A stretch of DNA of 64,000 nucleotides from Synechococcus sp. AG-679-D13 (GCA_003210735.1 QCUM01000005.1:19829-83828), one strand, 5' to 3'. Positions 44,449 through 55,386 are shown, numbered from the stretch's first letter. Translations and numbers: made by a program. Notes: a model not told the origin generated them from the sequence alone.

Positions 44449-46060
44449 GTGCGCAGCGACAGGCGCGGCGGCTGATCGCCATCATCGTGAGCGTTGGGCT
44501 CTGCCAGGCCGAGGTCGGCCAGCAGGACCCATCCACCACGAGAACGTTTCTCGCACCCCACAAACGGTTGTCTGGATCGACGACTCCACGATCAGGGGCG
44601 TTCGCCATGGCGGCGCCTCCCACCTCATGGATGTAGTAGCCCGGTGGCGCCGCCCCGTCCGACAGGGCGACGGCCCCGCTGAGCAGTGAGTCGGGAAGGG
44701 GCAGACGGAACAACTCAGAGATCGGCAGGGCTTCACCGCCACCTGCCGCAATGCAGAGCTGCATCTGCTGCCGCATGTGCTCCACCATCGAATGTTCGTT
44801 ATTTCCCCATTGGCAATCGATATGGGGGACGGCCATACCCCAGCGATCGGTCATCGAACTGAGGCTGACGCGGTTGCTCTCGCGGGGCAGCACCTCGCCA
44901 TGACCAATCAGAAAGCCGCTCACCGTTTGCGGTCGGCGGCGCAGCCAACCCGGCGGGTCAAAACGACCAATCCCCCCCCAGAGGCCATATCCACCGTGAA
45001 AGGAAGCCCCCTCGAGGTGGCGGCCAAAGGGAAGGAAAAAGCTGCCGGCACCGGTGAGCGGGGGCTGAGGCAGCTCAGAGGGATCAGCAAACGCAAAAAA
45101 CTGACTGGTGGAGACATGGTCCATCAACCGGGTGCCCAATCGGCCAGACGGCTCCTGCAGACCCTCACGCTGCGACCGGAGCAGGATGGCCACGGTCTGA
45201 ATCGTCGAGGCCGCCAACACCACTTGATCAGCCCGCAAGGTGTGGCGTTTGCCTTCGATCTGATCAATCACCACCACGCCGTCGGCGCGGTCCGCCCCGG
45301 GAGCGACCATGAGCCGCTCCACCAGATGCTGCGACAACAACGCAACCCGTCCCGTCGCCATGGCACGGGGCAGAGTGCTGCCAGGGCTGCTTGAACGCGG
45401 CCAGGGGCCATCACGCTCTGGCTGATGGGGACCAAATCCGCGGGAATGGATCGCTGCAACGCCCAGCCGTTCTGTCAACGCGGAGGCAAAGCGCTCTTCA
45501 GCAGCCGTGAACGGCAGCGGTTCCTGCATCACGCCATTGGGCAGATGCGGCAACCCATCAGCAGACCCGTAAACAGCAAACATCCGCTCCAAAGCGGCGT
45601 AGTCGTCATCGAGATCGGCAGAGCGGATCGGCCAGGCGACCCTGCCATCTTCGGCATCAATCCCCTGGAAATCCTCATCAGACAACCGCAGCGTGATGCC
45701 GCCCCAGGTCAGGCTGCGCCCACCAACCTGAAGACCGCGGGTCCAGAGAAACGGACGCTCTGGGGGATGGGTGTAGGGGTGAAGCCGCTCGTCTGCATAC
45801 AGACGCGGATTGGCTTTCCAGTAGCCGGGATGCTGAGCCTGACGGCGGTGGCGACCGGTGCTGATGCCCTCCAAGCGCCGCATCAGGTTGGCCGGCTCCG
45901 AGCCAAGCGCAGCCTCAGGCGACAGATCGGGGCCTGCATCAACAACCAGAACGCGCGCTCCTCCCTCGGCGAGGGTGAGAGCAGCCACACCACCACTGGC
46001 TCCGGAGCCAACCACGATGGCGTCCCAGGGCCCGTTGATCTGCTCACTGCGGCTGTTCAA
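44429..46060 (-). CDS. GMC-family flavin oxidoreductase
   Basis: 543 aa, TTG start. FAD-binding dinucleotide motif IVVGSGASGGVAALTLAEGG near the N-terminus, VGGRSLTWGG with the flavin-contacting loop, and the C-terminal GMC catalytic block YYIHEVGGAAMANAPDRGVV, NVLVVDGSCWPTSAWQSPTL with histidine/asparagine positions partly changed (family: H...N). It oxidises an alcohol or sugar; substrate unknown. Cytoplasmic, with no signal peptide. Overlaps the DUF2811 gene at its 3' end. Confidence 0.85.
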   Translation of the reverse strand: MNSRSEQINGPWDAIVVGSGASGGVAALTLAEGGARVLVVDAGPDLSPEAALGSEPANLMRRLEGISTGRHRRQAQHPGYWKANPRLYADERLHPYTHPPERPFLWTRGLQVGGRSLTWGGITLRLSDEDFQGIDAEDGRVAWPIRSADLDDDYAALERMFAVYGSADGLPHLPNGVMQEPLPFTAAEERFASALTERLGVAAIHSRGFGPHQPERDGPWPRSSSPGSTLPRAMATGRVALLSQHLVERLMVAPGADRADGVVVIDQIEGKRHTLRADQVVLAASTIQTVAILLRSQREGLQEPSGRLGTRLMDHVSTSQFFAFADPSELPQPPLTGAGSFFLPFGRHLEGASFHGGYGLWGGIGRFDPPGWLRRRPQTVSGFLIGHGEVLPRESNRVSLSSMTDRWGMAVPHIDCQWGNNEHSMVEHMRQQMQLCIAAGGGEALPISELFRLPLPDSLLSGAVALSDGAAPPGYYIHEVGGAAMANAPDRGVVDPDNRLWGARNVLVVDGSCWPTSAWQSPTLTMMAISRRACRCALSRRGE

Positions 46061-46879
46061 AGAAAGTCAAGAGGAGAACGACAAGTCTCCTGCAGAGGCC
46101 GCAAGATCAATCAGCGCAAGGGTGGCTTGGCTTTTTCACAGGACCAGCCTCTGATGGGTCGACAAAACAGAAGGCCCAATCAGCTTGGACTCCATTCAAA
46201 GCCAAAACTCTCGTCAACCTTGATGCAATACAAACAAAATAAAAACAGTGTCCATCAACAGTGAGAGCTTCAAGAAAAGCAGACGAACCATTAAATCCTA
46301 AAAACAAATCATTATCGATTACACCCTGACTGAGCATCATCGCAACCGGCGACGTTTAACATGAATACTCTCTACATTGCCTACACCGAATACTTCGCGC
46401 AAGAAATGGAACAGCAGAGAGCCTGACCAAACACCTAAGCAATGGAATACAAATCGAACAAAAATGAAAGCCTGCAAAAAATTCAATCGATTAATATTTT
46501 CAGCCATGCACATTATTTTCTTAGCAAAGACTACGCCAGGAAATAAATAACAAGCTGGCTTTAACGCATGCATCCTGACAAATAGTCGAGAAAATTTTTA
46601 TAAACAGCCATGCATTCAAAAACACGCTAACTCCTCAAATCCTTTCATTCAGCAAGACTGGCTGACAAGCAAACCTCAAATCCAGCAAAAAGCGGCAAAA
46701 ATGAAACTACATAGACCTTTGAGCAAAATGCAAAAAATTCCGCCTAAGTTTATACTCCCAATCGACCACACATACATGGCTCTATCTATTTTCAACAGAA
46801 GCCCACGACTATCCGACTTCTTACAAGATCGGAAAAGTTTCAACAGATGGAACTGACAAACGACTTTTGAGCCCTGGAC
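46061..46879. other. AT-rich gene-free interval of about 800 bp
   Basis: Frames at 46107-46340 and 46337-46573 (minus) overlap by four bases but have poor composition and no ribosome-binding sites. The interval is much AT-richer than its neighbours and directly borders the initiator tRNA, as if it were debris at an integration site. No integrase is seen. Confidence 0.35.
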
Positions 46880-46905
46880 AAAAAAAAGAGGCCTAATGAG
46901 GCCTC
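46880..46905 (-). terminator. Intrinsic terminator after initiator tRNA
   Basis: Read on the minus strand, GAGGCC and GGCCTC form a stem with a six-base loop and are followed by a run of eight T. It lies 16 bases beyond the tRNA 3' end. Confidence 0.75.
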
Positions 46906-46921
46906 AATGCAAGTTGATCAT

Positions 46922-46998
<77 letters not shown>

Positions 46999-47044
46999 GC
47001 AGCCCAAATATCATACACGTCTGTGTCCTGCCGTACAGGCGATT

Positions 47045-48022
47045 TCAGCCCTTCTTAAACTCAAGAGCCCCTTGAACATGCAGGGTCACGCCGGGGTTGA
47101 TCTTGAGCACCTGTTCCTCGAGATCATCGAGGCTCAGCGGCATCAGCCACTCCAACTGACGCAGCAAGTGCAAGGCCACTGCATGTTTGGCCCGACGGGA
47201 GCCGTCCTCAACCTTGATGGCAACACCGAGTCCCTCGCCGACACGGCTCAGGCACTGGATGCCTTCAGCACCTCCTTTGGACAGCACCTGGCCATGACTG
47301 CGACGCATGAGTTCTGTATCGAACCGTCCTTCACCAGCCACAAGGTCGGGATGGGCCAACATCGCGCGACTGATCTGCTCGAGCTCCGCCTGCTCGGAAG
47401 CCCCCAGATGGGCATACAACAATGCCATCTGTGACAACTGAAGACGCAGGGTCGGAGCACCGCAGTCATCCCTTGAGGCCACCAGCTCATCCGGGGGAAG
47501 CCCCAGCAGTTCGGCGATGCGTCGGTTGACTTCCTGCTGCAGAGGATGATCGCTCTGCAGGTAAGTCTCCAGGGGCCAGCTCATCTTGCGACTGGTGGCA
47601 AGAAAAGCGGCGTGCTTACCGGAACAGTTGTATTGAAGTGCACTTTCGGAGCCTGAAGGCACCGGGCATTGCAGGAGCCCGACATCCAGATCTGCCTGCC
47701 AGAGCAACTTGAACGCTTCTCGAGCGTGAACGGTGCTGCCGGAATGGGATGCGCAGCTGATGGCGATCCCCCGATCTCCACAATCCATGGCAGCGGCAGC
47801 ACCACTGCTGATGAAGGGAAGCGCCTGAAATGGTTTCTGAGCCGATCGGATGAAAGTCTCAAACCCGGGCTGACCGGCTGACATCAACACCCTTCCACGA
47901 AGGTCGCAGACCACCGCATGAACCCGGTGCAGTGATTCGACGCTGCCGCCGCGGCAGAGGGTGACCTCAAGGCAGGACGTACCGGCTCGCGATGCGCCAC
48001 TGAAACCAGAGGGAAGTGTCAT
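47045..48022 (-). CDS. Asparaginase, thermolabile Rhizobium type
   Basis: 325 aa from ATG. LPSGFSGASRAGTSCLEVTL, the conserved RSAQKPFQALPFI with serine-lysine pair, CASHSGSTVHAREAF, and KHAAFLATSRK match the ReAV/AnsA-type asparaginase family (PF06089), a serine-beta-lactamase-like fold with zinc-binding Cys and Lys. Deamidates L-asparagine to aspartate and ammonia in the cytoplasm. Last gene of a minus-strand run from 49535, and directly upstream of the tRNA. Confidence 0.85.
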   Translation of the reverse strand: MTLPSGFSGASRAGTSCLEVTLCRGGSVESLHRVHAVVCDLRGRVLMSAGQPGFETFIRSAQKPFQALPFISSGAAAAMDCGDRGIAISCASHSGSTVHAREAFKLLWQADLDVGLLQCPVPSGSESALQYNCSGKHAAFLATSRKMSWPLETYLQSDHPLQQEVNRRIAELLGLPPDELVASRDDCGAPTLRLQLSQMALLYAHLGASEQAELEQISRAMLAHPDLVAGEGRFDTELMRRSHGQVLSKGGAEGIQCLSRVGEGLGVAIKVEDGSRRAKHAVALHLLRQLEWLMPLSLDDLEEQVLKINPGVTLHVQGALEFKKG

Positions 48023-48041
48023 ATCCCGATGACGGCGCAGT

Positions 48042-48536
48042 TCAAAGAGCCTGACAGAGGCTGGCTCCGCCCAGCATCAGACCGGCTGCCGCGGCCATGG
48101 CCCTGCTCAATCGGCCCAGAATGGGTCTCACCTCATGGCGGGCCACCAGAAGGTCCTTGCTTCTCCACGAAAGAGGTTTTTCCCAGGTCTGACCGTCGTA
48201 CCAGCCGGATTCTTCGTAATCGACTTTCTCCGCAAGCAGACGTTTCATCACGTAGGTCCAACCCAGCCACTGACGGACCAGGAGCAGCAGCGGCAGCACC
48301 AGCGCAGCAACGGCACCGGCAACCACCAGTCGAGGGGGGTCTGCGCGAAGAGTCCAGCTGCCACTCGCAATGAGGATGCAGAGAGGCAGCATCAGCATCC
48401 AGCTGATGGTCAAACTGCGGCTGAGATAGGGCTGATCTCCAACGGGCCAGGCGAAGAACCAGGAATCGGTGAGTTCCTGGAATTCCTCCAGGGGTCTCTG
48501 CTCCGGAGGAACGGGGCATGAGACGAACTCATTCAT
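48042..48536 (-). CDS. CGLD27 family membrane protein
   Basis: 164 aa from ATG 48536. Two membrane helices in the middle (LPLCILIASGSWTL; VVAGAVAALVLPLLLLV), followed by VDYEESGWYDGQTWEKPLSW and LLVARHEVRPILGRLSRAMA. This is the CGLD27 (conserved in green lineage and cyanobacteria) family, linked to photosynthesis or iron stress in plants and algae; the activity is unknown. ATGA overlap with rsfS (four bases) implies coupled translation. Confidence 0.85.
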   Translation of the reverse strand: MNEFVSCPVPPEQRPLEEFQELTDSWFFAWPVGDQPYLSRSLTISWMLMLPLCILIASGSWTLRADPPRLVVAGAVAALVLPLLLLVRQWLGWTYVMKRLLAEKVDYEESGWYDGQTWEKPLSWRSKDLLVARHEVRPILGRLSRAMAAAAGLMLGGASLCQAL

Positions 48537-48913
48537 GGGTTCTTCTCTAAAAGCTTCACGGACGGTAAGAAAACCCGACTTTCCCCGTGACTCCAAAATG
48601 ATTCGAGGTCGTAGTACCGACGATCGTCCGGCATCAGCACGTGCACGATCAGCTCGCCGTAATCAAGGAGGGCCCAGCGACCCTCGTTGATGCCTTCCTT
48701 ACGCAATGGCAGGCGTTCAGCATCCAGTTCGAGGCGGTCCTGAACTGAGCGGGCAATGGCGCGAACCTGAACATCCGATTGACCACCGGCAATCACCATC
48801 CAGTCGGCCAGGCTCGACACTTCATCCACCCGGATCAAACGGATGTCCTGTGCTTTTCGGTCGTCACACGCGTCTGCGGCCAGTTCCGCCAGTTGTTGAC
48901 TATCCATAGACAT
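48533..48913 (-). CDS. rsfS: Ribosomal silencing factor RsfS
   Basis: 126 aa from ATG 48913. QQLAELAADACDDRKAQDIR, SSLADWMVIAGGQSDVQVRA and ALLDYGELIVHVLMPDDRRY are RsfS/Iojap hallmarks. Binds L14 on the 50S subunit and blocks subunit joining under nutrient limitation. Overlaps CGLD27 by four bases and the upstream DUF3318 gene by 14 bases; this RsfS-CGLD27-asparaginase order is a dense operon. Confidence 0.92.
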   Translation of the reverse strand: MSMDSQQLAELAADACDDRKAQDIRLIRVDEVSSLADWMVIAGGQSDVQVRAIARSVQDRLELDAERLPLRKEGINEGRWALLDYGELIVHVLMPDDRRYYDLESFWSHGESRVFLPSVKLLEKNP

Positions 48914-49535
48914 TTTCGCTGCTGACAGAACTGCGGGAACCCTCCTGCTGCGCCATCTCAGAGCGGGCTTTGCTGGCACTCTTGCGCAGAGCCTCTAAAC
49001 GATCCTCGTAGAAGCCACGGCGACGCTTCTTCCGGGTCTGCTCCACCAACTCCTTCAATGCACCGCCAAGGCTTCTGTAAGCGTTGGGGACGCTGTAACC
49101 AAATCGACAGGCGAGATCGATGGCGCGCTCGTCTGCGCTGATGGCGTCCTGGAGACGTTTCTCGACATTGTTTTTGAGGTACAGGCGATAACCGGCGAAG
49201 CCGGACAGGCCAAGGGCCATTAGCAGCAGCAGACCGTCCTGAACCCACAGTTCACCGATGGCTCCACCAAGACCAATGGCCAATGCAGCCATCTCCCACC
49301 CGTCTCGGGGAATCGTGTCGTTCTGAATTCGACCCACTTCATGCCAGAACAACAGGTTGCGATGGTCCAGTGCCATCGCATCCCAGGCGTCGAGATCGAC
49401 CTGTATTTCCACCTCGTCGCGACCGATTTCCTCGAGGGTGATGAGCGGGGGATCCACTGCAGCAGCGGATTCAACAAACACCCAGCTCTGCATTTCAGGC
49501 GGCAACAACCCCTTTAGGCGCTGAAGCTCACTCAT
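48900..49535 (-). CDS. DUF3318 family protein
   Basis: 211 aa from ATG. NLLFWHEVGRIQNDTIPRDG, a hydrophobic pair (GLGGAIGELWVQ; GLLLLMALGLSGFAGYRLYL), then ADERAIDLACRFGYSVPNAY and SLGGALKELVEQT, ending in a basic helical tail, match DUF3318 of cyanobacteria. Metalloprotease-like HExxR in WHEVGRI has been noted but activity is unproven. First gene of the minus-strand run; overlaps rsfS by 14 bases. Confidence 0.8.
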   Translation of the reverse strand: MSELQRLKGLLPPEMQSWVFVESAAAVDPPLITLEEIGRDEVEIQVDLDAWDAMALDHRNLLFWHEVGRIQNDTIPRDGWEMAALAIGLGGAIGELWVQDGLLLLMALGLSGFAGYRLYLKNNVEKRLQDAISADERAIDLACRFGYSVPNAYRSLGGALKELVEQTRKKRRRGFYEDRLEALRKSASKARSEMAQQEGSRSSVSSENVYG

Positions 49536-49628
49536 TGCGGTGGAAATCCCTTATCCAATAACCGTAGCGAGAACCGGGATCGAGACAGCTGCGTGAGAAG
49601 GTGAACAGGTTTGGCCTGAAACGAGCGC

Positions 49629-52600
49629 ATGCCCCGGCGGACTGATCTTCGTCGCATCTTGCTTCTGGGGTCCGGTCCAATCGTGATCGGGCAGGCCTGT
49701 GAGTTTGATTACTCGGGAACGCAGGCATGCAAAGCCTTGCGAGACGAGGGTTTTGAGGTGGTGTTGGTGAACTCCAACCCCGCTTCGATCATGACCGATC
49801 CGGGCATGGCGGACCGCACTTACATCGAGCCACTCACCCCAGAGGTGATTACCCGGGTCATCGAAACGGAACGGCCGGATGCTCTGCTGCCGACCATGGG
49901 GGGCCAGACCGCTCTCAATCTCGCGGTCACTTTGGCCGAAAACGGAACGCTCGAGCGCTTCGGAGTCGAGCTGATCGGTGCGGATCTCAAGGCGATCCAG
50001 AAGGCCGAAGATCGTCTGCTGTTCAAGCAGGCCATGGAACGCATCGGCGTGCAGGTCTGCCCATCAGGTGTCGCCTCGACTCTGGAGGAGTCGGAAGCGG
50101 TTGGAGCGGCGATCGGCAGCTTCCCTCGCATCATCAGACCCGCCTTCACCCTTGGTGGCAGTGGTGGGGGAATCGCATACAACCCTGAGGAATTTGCTGC
50201 GATCTGCAAAAGCGGGCTTGAAGCCAGTCCCGTCTCCCAGATCCTGATCGAGCAGTCCCTGCTGGGTTGGAAGGAATTCGAGCTGGAGGTGATGCGCGAT
50301 CTGGCCGACAACGTCGTGATCGTCTGCAGCATTGAAAATCTGGACCCGATGGGGGTTCACACCGGCGACTCGATCACCGTGGCGCCAGCACAGACACTGA
50401 CGGATCGGGAATACCAGCGTCTGCGAGATCAATCGATCGCGATCATTCGCGAAATCGGTGTGGCCACAGGCGGCAGCAACATTCAGTTCGCCATCAACCC
50501 TGACAACGGTGATGTGGTGGTGATCGAGATGAACCCCCGCGTGAGCCGCTCCTCCGCTTTGGCCAGCAAGGCCACCGGGTTCCCGATCGCCAAAATCGCA
50601 GCGCGGCTGGCGGTGGGCTACACGCTCGATGAAATCCTCAACGACATCACCGGCAAAACACCGGCCTGCTTCGAGCCCACGATTGATTACGTGGTCACGA
50701 AGATCCCTCGCTTCGCCTTCGAAAAGTTTCGCGGCAGCCCGGCCGTTCTCACCACTTCTATGAAGTCGGTGGGCGAGGCAATGGCCATCGGCCGTTGCTT
50801 TGAGGAGTCCTTTCAGAAGGCGATGCGTTCCCTGGAAACGGGTCTTTCAGGCTGGGGTGGTGACCGACCTGAACCCGACCTAAGCGACAGCGAAATCGAT
50901 CGACTGCTGCGCACCCCCTCACCCGATCGGATCCTTTCACTGCGTTCTGCAATGCTTCACGGCCGGAGCGATGAGGACATTCATCGGATCAGCAGCATCG
51001 ATCCGTGGTTCCTTGCCAAGCTTCGCCGGATCGTTGAGGCGGAACAAAACCTTTTAAAGGGTCAGCAACTCGATCAGCTCACCGCCGATTCGTTGCTCGA
51101 ACTCAAACAGCTGGGGTTCTCCGATCGTCAGATCGCGTGGTGCACCAACAGTGAAGAGCTTGCGGTGCGTCAGCATCGGCATGGTATGGGGATCCGTGCG
51201 GTGTTTAAAACAGTCGACACCTGTGCCGCCGAGTTCGCTTCAACCACGCCCTATCACTACTCCACCTACGAACGCCCGCTTCAGCGTCTGGACGCCGACG
51301 GCACCTTGACAACCCTGCCCCCCGCCAACGAGGTGGAGCGTTCGGAGACGGAACGCAAGGTGATGATCCTTGGTGGTGGTCCCAACCGCATCGGCCAGGG
51401 GATCGAATTCGACTATTGCTGCTGCCATGCCTCCTTTGCAGCCCAGGAGCAGGGCATTGCTTCGGTGATGGTGAACAGCAATCCCGAAACGGTCTCCACC
51501 GACTACGACACAAGCGACAGCCTGTACTTCGAGCCACTCACCCTCGAGGACGTGCTCAATGTGATCGAAGCCGAACGACCCGACGGAATTGTTGTTCAGT
51601 TCGGTGGCCAGACACCTCTGAAACTTGCGATTCCACTGATGCGCTGGCTGGACAGCGACGAGGGTCGCTCCACCGGAACCCGCATCTGGGGCACATCACC
51701 GGAATCGATTGATCGAGCGGAGGATCGCGAACAGTTCGAAGCCATTCTCAGCGAGCTGGAGATCCGCCAGCCCCGCCATGGCCTGGCCCGGAGCGAAGCG
51801 GAGGCGCGCACGGTGGCCACAGGGGTGGGCTACCCCGTTGTTGTGCGTCCGTCCTACGTCCTTGGAGGGAGAGCCATGGAGGTGGTGTTCGACCAGGAGG
51901 AGCTCAACCGGTACATGCGTGAAGCGGTGCAGGTTGAACCGGATCACCCAGTCCTGATTGATCAATACCTCGAGAATGCCATCGAGGTGGATGTGGACGC
52001 TCTTTGCGATTGCGAGAGCAACGTGGTGATCGGCGGCCTGATGGAGCACATCGAACCGGCCGGTATCCATTCCGGTGATTCGGCTTGCTGCCTCCCAGCG
52101 GTTTCGCTCGGAGAGAGTGCTCTGGCGACCATCCGCGAGTGGACCAGGGGGCTTGCACTGGCCCTCAAGGTTCGGGGACTGATCAACCTCCAGTTCGCCG
52201 TTCAAAAGACGGATGACGGCGAAGAGGTGGTTTACATCATCGAAGCCAACCCACGGGCATCCCGCACCGTTCCCTTTGTGGCCAAGGCAACCGGCCAGCC
52301 TCTGGCCAGGATCGCCACACGACTGATGGCTGGCGAAACCCTTCAGGCGGTGGGCCTTCATCAGGAGCCGAAGCCACCGTTGCAAGCCATCAAGGAAGCG
52401 GTGCTGCCCTTCCGCCGCTTCCCTGGTGCCGACACCGTGCTTGGACCGGAGATGCGTTCCACCGGCGAAGTGATGGGGTCCGCCGACAACTTCGGCATGG
52501 CCTACGCCAAAGCCGAGCTGGGTGCAGGCGAAGCCCTGCCCACCTCCGGGACCGTTTTCCTGTCCACCCACGACAGAGACAAGTCGGCACTGGTGCCGGT

Positions 52601-52952
52601 TGCAGCCCGTCTGATCGAACTGGGTTTTGATCTGATCGCAACGTCGGGAACCGCTTCGGCTTTAGATCAAGCCGGTCTCAACGTGCGCTCGGTGCTCAAG
52701 GTGCATGAAGGCCGCCCCAATATTGAGGATCTGATCCGCTCCAAACAGGTTCAACTGGTGATCAACACCCCGATCGGACGTCAGGCCGCCCACGACGACA
52801 AATATCTGCGCCGAGCCGCCCTGGATTACGCCGTTCCCACCGTGACCACCCTGGCGGGAGCCCGCGCTGCCGTGGAGGCGATCAGCGCATTGCAAGACCA
52901 GCCCACCCTCAGCATCCATGCCCTTCAGGACGTCCATGCCCAATGCCTGTAA
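49629..52952 (+). CDS. carB: Carbamoyl-phosphate synthase large subunit
   Basis: 1107 aa from ATG, full length. Two ATP-grasp halves: [40 protein letters not shown] and [20 protein letters not shown] in the first, [40 protein letters not shown] and [20 protein letters not shown] in the second, followed by the MGS-like allosteric domain ([20 protein letters not shown]). It makes carbamoyl phosphate for pyrimidines and arginine with CarA, which is not in the window. Confidence 0.95.
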   Translation: MPRRTDLRRILLLGSGPIVIGQACEFDYSGTQACKALRDEGFEVVLVNSNPASIMTDPGMADRTYIEPLTPEVITRVIETERPDALLPTMGGQTALNLAVTLAENGTLERFGVELIGADLKAIQKAEDRLLFKQAMERIGVQVCPSGVASTLEESEAVGAAIGSFPRIIRPAFTLGGSGGGIAYNPEEFAAICKSGLEASPVSQILIEQSLLGWKEFELEVMRDLADNVVIVCSIENLDPMGVHTGDSITVAPAQTLTDREYQRLRDQSIAIIREIGVATGGSNIQFAINPDNGDVVVIEMNPRVSRSSALASKATGFPIAKIAARLAVGYTLDEILNDITGKTPACFEPTIDYVVTKIPRFAFEKFRGSPAVLTTSMKSVGEAMAIGRCFEESFQKAMRSLETGLSGWGGDRPEPDLSDSEIDRLLRTPSPDRILSLRSAMLHGRSDEDIHRISSIDPWFLAKLRRIVEAEQNLLKGQQLDQLTADSLLELKQLGFSDRQIAWCTNSEELAVRQHRHGMGIRAVFKTVDTCAAEFASTTPYHYSTYERPLQRLDADGTLTTLPPANEVERSETERKVMILGGGPNRIGQGIEFDYCCCHASFAAQEQGIASVMVNSNPETVSTDYDTSDSLYFEPLTLEDVLNVIEAERPDGIVVQFGGQTPLKLAIPLMRWLDSDEGRSTGTRIWGTSPESIDRAEDREQFEAILSELEIRQPRHGLARSEAEARTVATGVGYPVVVRPSYVLGGRAMEVVFDQEELNRYMREAVQVEPDHPVLIDQYLENAIEVDVDALCDCESNVVIGGLMEHIEPAGIHSGDSACCLPAVSLGESALATIREWTRGLALALKVRGLINLQFAVQKTDDGEEVVYIIEANPRASRTVPFVAKATGQPLARIATRLMAGETLQAVGLHQEPKPPLQAIKEAVLPFRRFPGADTVLGPEMRSTGEVMGSADNFGMAYAKAELGAGEALPTSGTVFLSTHDRDKSALVPVAARLIELGFDLIATSGTASALDQAGLNVRSVLKVHEGRPNIEDLIRSKQVQLVINTPIGRQAAHDDKYLRRAALDYAVPTVTTLAGARAAVEAISALQDQPTLSIHALQDVHAQCL

Positions 52953-53004
52953 CCAATAAAACCCTGGTTTGATCGGTAAGGTTGAGACCGACGCTTCAAT
53001 CGGT

Positions 53005-53670
53005 GTGACCACCTCCTCCCCCGTTAAGCCAGGCAGCGATCTGCGGGACAACTTCCGGCGTGCCTACGAAAACCGCTACACGTGGGAACCAGGATTTGGC
53101 GGATATCAAGGTCGCTGCATCTGGAAGCAGGGCGACCAGCAAGTGGAGGGACGTTTCCAGATCGGAGCCGATCTCAAGGCGAAGGTGGAAGGAATTGAGG
53201 ATGAAGCCATCCTCAAGGCGATCAGTTCACAGCTCTGGGAAATCGCTATCCATCGGGTTCGCCGCAGCTTTGAACAGACCCACGGTGCCAACACGTTCAC
53301 AGCAGGAGAAACCGACAGCGTCGGCACCGAGGTGATCATCGGCGGCAAGGGCGAAGGTGATCGCTATCGCATCAAAGATGATGTGGTGACGATGGTGCAC
53401 CGCCACATCCACGGAACTGTGGTGACGATCTTCACGACGGCCGTGACCGATACGGGCTCGGGTTATCTCAGCAAGACCTACACCAGCCAATACGCCGACC
53501 CGAAAAGCGGTGAAATCCGCGGCGGTCGCAGCAACTTCACCGACACCTTCGTCCCCCTGGAGGGAAATGGTCGCTGGGTTTTGGAGGAGCGGGTGATCGA
53601 AACCGAAGCTCACGGTGAAACGCCGGCTGGCGCACAGACCTTCCGCTTCGAGGATCTGCAGGCTCTCTGA
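53005..53670 (+). CDS. DUF3386 family protein
   Basis: About 221 aa from GTG 53005 (a TTG at 52969 would add 12 residues). NFRRAYENRYTWEPGFGGYQ, GRCIWKQGDQQVEGRFQIGA and VGTEVIIGGKGEGDRYRIKD, with the paired-sheet pattern and final EERVIETEAHGETPAG, match DUF3386, a cyanobacterial and plant-chloroplast family. No catalytic motif is seen. Starts 52 bases after carB; same strand. Confidence 0.8.
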   Translation: MTTSSPVKPGSDLRDNFRRAYENRYTWEPGFGGYQGRCIWKQGDQQVEGRFQIGADLKAKVEGIEDEAILKAISSQLWEIAIHRVRRSFEQTHGANTFTAGETDSVGTEVIIGGKGEGDRYRIKDDVVTMVHRHIHGTVVTIFTTAVTDTGSGYLSKTYTSQYADPKSGEIRGGRSNFTDTFVPLEGNGRWVLEERVIETEAHGETPAGAQTFRFEDLQAL

Positions 53671-53725
53671 ACCGATTGCCTTGCTTCGGTGGTTGTGACA
53701 CCATCCAGCCAATCTCTTGGCATGG

Positions 53726-55078
53726 ATGGGCACACTGGAATCCGCCGTTGAGGCGATCAACGGACCGATCAATGGTTGGGTGTGGGGCTGGCCAACGGTC
53801 AGCCTCATCGCCCTGACAGGCATCGTGCTGATGCTGGGGCTTCGGTTCATGCCGTTGCGGCGTCTCAGCTACGGCATCCACATGCTGCTCGAAACGGAGG
53901 AGCAGAGCAGTGAGGGGGAGATCACGCCGTTCCAGGCCCTGATGACCTCCCTGTCAGCAACCATCGGCACCGGGAACATCGCGGGGGTCGCCGGCGCTAT
54001 CGCCGTTGGAGGCCCGGGAGCGGTGTTCTGGATGTGGGTGATCGCCGTGTTCGGCATTGCCACGAAATACGCCGAAGCGGTGCTCGCAGTTCACTTCCGG
54101 GAAACCGACGAAAACGGTGATCACGTCGGTGGACCGATGTATTACATCCGCAACGGCCTGGGCTCGGGCTGGAGCTGGATGGCTGGTCTGTTCGCCCTCT
54201 TCGGAATGCTGGCGGGATTCGGCATCGGCAACGGCGTGCAGGCCTTTGAGGTGTCCTCCGCCCTGAGCCTGATCGGCGTGCCCAAGTTGGTTACAGGTGT
54301 TGTTCTGGCAGCACTGGTCTTCGCGGTTGTGATTGGCGGCATCCGCAGGATCGCCCAGGCGGCATCGGCCATCGTTCCTCTGATGTCAGTGCTCTATGTC
54401 GGCGGCTGTCTGCTGGTGCTATTGCTCAACATCACCGCCATTCCCCAGGCCTTCGCAACAATCTTCTCGAATGCGTTTTCCGGTGAAGCCGCTGTCGGTG
54501 GTGCCCTGGGTCAGGTGATTCTGATGGGTTTCAAGCGAGGCATCTTCTCCAACGAAGCGGGCCTGGGCAGCGCTCCGATCGCCCATGCCGCAGCACGCAC
54601 CGACAACCCGGTACGTCAGGGCACGGTGGCCATGCTCGGCACCTTCATCGACACCCTGGTGATCTGCACAATGACGGCCCTGGTGATCATCACCACCCAG
54701 GCCCATTTGCTCACCAATGCAGCCGGCGATCGACTGAGTGGTGCTGACCTCTCCATCGCAGCCTTCAACGCCGGGTTGAGTGGCAGTGGTGTTGTCGTCA
54801 CCGTTGGATTGGTGATCTTCGCTTTCACCACCATCCTCGGCTGGAGTTTCTACGGCGAACGCTGCACCACCTATCTCTTCGGTGAAGCGGCTGTTCTGCC
54901 CTTCCGCCTGGTTTGGGTTGCCGTTGTGGTCATTGGTGCTGTTGCCGGTGATCGCGGTGTGATCTGGTCGGTTGCCGACACCCTCAACGGCCTGATGGCG
55001 CTGCCCAACCTGGTCGCGCTGCTACTCCTCTCCGGAACAGTGTTCCGACTTAGCAAAGAACACCGTTTCGATCGCTGA
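53726..55078 (+). CDS. Sodium:alanine symporter, AGCS family
   Basis: 450 aa from ATG 53726. SATIGTGNIAGVAGAIAVGG, the family signature around TGNIAG, KYAEAVLAVHFRETDENGD, and GIFSNEAGLGSAPIAHAAAR are typical AGCS (AlsT/DagA) sequence, with about ten membrane helices. Imports alanine or glycine with sodium, fitting a marine host. A terminator for the opposing gene lies at 55082-55106. Confidence 0.9.
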   Translation: MGTLESAVEAINGPINGWVWGWPTVSLIALTGIVLMLGLRFMPLRRLSYGIHMLLETEEQSSEGEITPFQALMTSLSATIGTGNIAGVAGAIAVGGPGAVFWMWVIAVFGIATKYAEAVLAVHFRETDENGDHVGGPMYYIRNGLGSGWSWMAGLFALFGMLAGFGIGNGVQAFEVSSALSLIGVPKLVTGVVLAALVFAVVIGGIRRIAQAASAIVPLMSVLYVGGCLLVLLLNITAIPQAFATIFSNAFSGEAAVGGALGQVILMGFKRGIFSNEAGLGSAPIAHAAARTDNPVRQGTVAMLGTFIDTLVICTMTALVIITTQAHLLTNAAGDRLSGADLSIAAFNAGLSGSGVVVTVGLVIFAFTTILGWSFYGERCTTYLFGEAAVLPFRLVWVAVVVIGAVAGDRGVIWSVADTLNGLMALPNLVALLLLSGTVFRLSKEHRFDR

Positions 55079-55081
55079 GTC

Positions 55082-55106
55082 AAAAAAAGGGGGGCTTATG
55101 CCCCCC
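55082..55106 (-). terminator. Intrinsic terminator
   Basis: GGGGGGC (55089-55095) and GCCCCCC (55100-55106) form a stem with a four-base loop. Seven A on the plus strand directly before it become a T-run on the minus strand, so it ends transcription from the DUF6447 gene; it may also stop the symporter gene transcript. Confidence 0.8.
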
Positions 55107-55149
55107 GACGACCAGCACTTTCTTTGTTGCCGGCGTTGATCGGTGAGAT

Positions 55150-55386
55150 TCAACCGTTCTCCGGCATCGGAGTCACATTTTTGAGCTTTTCGTTGAGTTG
55201 CATCGCCAGGCTCTGACGACCCACAGCCAGCACCTTGAGGGTGTCCTCATGCATGCGGAGCTGTGCATCGGCGACCTGCATGCCTCGCACCAGCTCTTTC
55301 AAATCATCCGGCAGGGTGTTGAGGTCGTACTTCTTACCCTCAAAGGTCAGCACGGGGTTGGAATTGTTTGCGGCGGAATCGGTCAT
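55150..55386 (-). CDS. DUF6447 family protein
   Basis: 78 aa from ATG 55386 (an earlier frame start is unlikely). VLTFEGKKYDLNTLPDDLKE and LVRGMQVADAQLRMHEDTLK match DUF6447, a small cyanobacterial/proteobacterial domain with a short beta hairpin followed by a coiled coil. Function unknown. Located 50 bases downstream of the ABC exporter gene on the same strand, probably one operon. Confidence 0.75.
   Translation of the reverse strand: MTDSAANNSNPVLTFEGKKYDLNTLPDDLKELVRGMQVADAQLRMHEDTLKVLAVGRQSLAMQLNEKLKNVTPMPENG

Noticed and set aside
46107..46573. Two adjoining minus-strand frames of 77 and 78 codons
   Set aside because: AT-rich gap; neither has a ribosome-binding site or resemblance to a protein family.
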